A stretch of 64,000 nt of DNA from Symbiodinium natans (taxonomy: Eukaryota; Sar; Dinophyceae; Suessiales; Symbiodiniaceae): contig CAJNDS010000091.1 in assembly GCA_905221605.1 (NCBI GenBank), forward strand, positions 913,238 to 977,237. The letters run 5' to 3'. Numbering within the stretch: the first letter of the stretch is position 1; every line of letters starts with the position of its first letter. Shown piece by piece: positions 63,482 through 64,000 of the stretch. The notes below the pieces were generated by a model. That model worked only from the letters and a program-made list of their open reading frames with translations. It was not told the origin of the DNA and did no database searches. The position numbers were made by a program, and so were the translations under genes.

Positions 63482-64000
63482 CAGGGGCAAGGGTTTAGGG
63501 TCTTATGGTTCTGGGATTCGTGTTGCGGAGTAAGTCAAACCACAGTTTCGGCTTCCGGGTTTTGCTGTCGATGTCGAGCAGCCCTAAACCCTAAACCCTA
63601 AGGGTTTAGGGTTTCGGGTTAGGGATTAGGGATTTATGGTTTAGGGTTTAGGGCTTAGGGTACCCTAAGGGTTCTGGGATGAACTGAGTTCGGGTCTGTC
63701 GGGGCTAGTGGCGCTTCCGGAGTTGTGCGCTCGGAAGAGATCACGGGGATCTTCGGTGAGCTTAAACAGATGCGAAGCCGCCAAGATGTGTAGATGCGGT
63801 GTTTTTGGTTTAGAGTTTAGGGTTTAGGGTTGCACATAATTATTCACATATATATATAACCCTAGACCGTCTATATGTATGTACAAGTGTACAAATATGA
63901 ACCTGTACACATGCCTCTGTATGACATCACAAGCATCTACGGCGGACGCTTCCATCGGACCAGTGGGTAGCATCTTCAAAGGACACTGCTATCCTCTTCC

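Larger units (their letters stand above)
62994..64000 (+). repeat. Segmental duplication, copy B (runs off the window)
   Basis: Ends at the window edge still matching copy A. Carries a CCCTAAA array (63025-63062) and an AT-rich insert (about 63831-63914) absent from copy A. Confidence 0.9.

Noticed and set aside
1-64000. True chromosome end
   Set aside because: Arrays are short, in both orientations and evenly scattered; nothing ends at either edge.
1-64000. CRISPR array, operons or bacterial genes
   Set aside because: Direct repeats here are contiguous heptamers without regular spacers; no bacterial-type gene found.

Overview
This window reads as nuclear DNA of a dinoflagellate. Four things point there: interstitial arrays of the TTTAGGG heptamer (the telomere repeat type of dinoflagellates and plants) every few hundred bases; a pentatricopeptide-repeat (PPR) gene whose SYNAAIS.CEK..QWQLAL repeats match the style of dinoflagellate PPR proteins; introns that read best as GC-AG or GA-AG; and no long uninterrupted ORFs, operons or bacterial signals. 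This is inferred from sequence only. A plant or another alveolate is less likely but not excluded.

Only one gene is convincing. It lies on the minus strand at about 15.4-11.4 kb and encodes a protein with about 15 PPR repeats of 35 residues. It is cut by ten interruptions. I worked out all ten joins by hand: each restores phase, and nearly all restore the 35-residue repeat spacing, if the interruption is spliced as GC-AG, GA-AG or (once) GT-AG with a short direct repeat at both ends. Several of these introns are recognisable foldback elements that recur elsewhere in the window, and one 62-bp intron is little more than a TTTAGGG array. The picture is of introner-type gain of introns from small DNA transposons, with telomere-type arrays also entering introns and elements.

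The rest is a mosaic of four components: (1) TTTAGGG/CCCTAAA arrays of 20-250 bp in both orientations, each tending to carry its own variant (TTTCGGG, GGGTCTA, GGGTTCA, GGGTTTTA, CCCTATAAA); (2) at least 18 families of short (60-260 bp) inverted-repeat elements, several flanked by TA/TG and one by 8-bp duplications, often nested; (3) short unique islands of 70-150 bp that may be exons; (4) homopolymer G/C runs and microsatellites. A 608-bp element at 1899-2506 has perfect 30-bp terminal inverted repeats and an exact 8-bp target duplication. A segmental duplication at the right end (60.7-61.6 kb and 63.0-64.0 kb) gives filled/empty comparisons for the arrays.

Layout: 0-8.6 kb arrays and elements; 8.6-10.9 kb array-poor, element-rich, possible exons; 11.4-15.4 kb PPR gene; 15.4-32 kb dense arrays; 32.4-32.8 kb EF-hand-like exon; 33-58 kb arrays and elements; 58.6-59.2 kb AT-richer pocket with two small ORFs; 60.7-64 kb duplicated segment. 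Apart from the PPR gene, coding calls here are weak and no pathway can be inferred.
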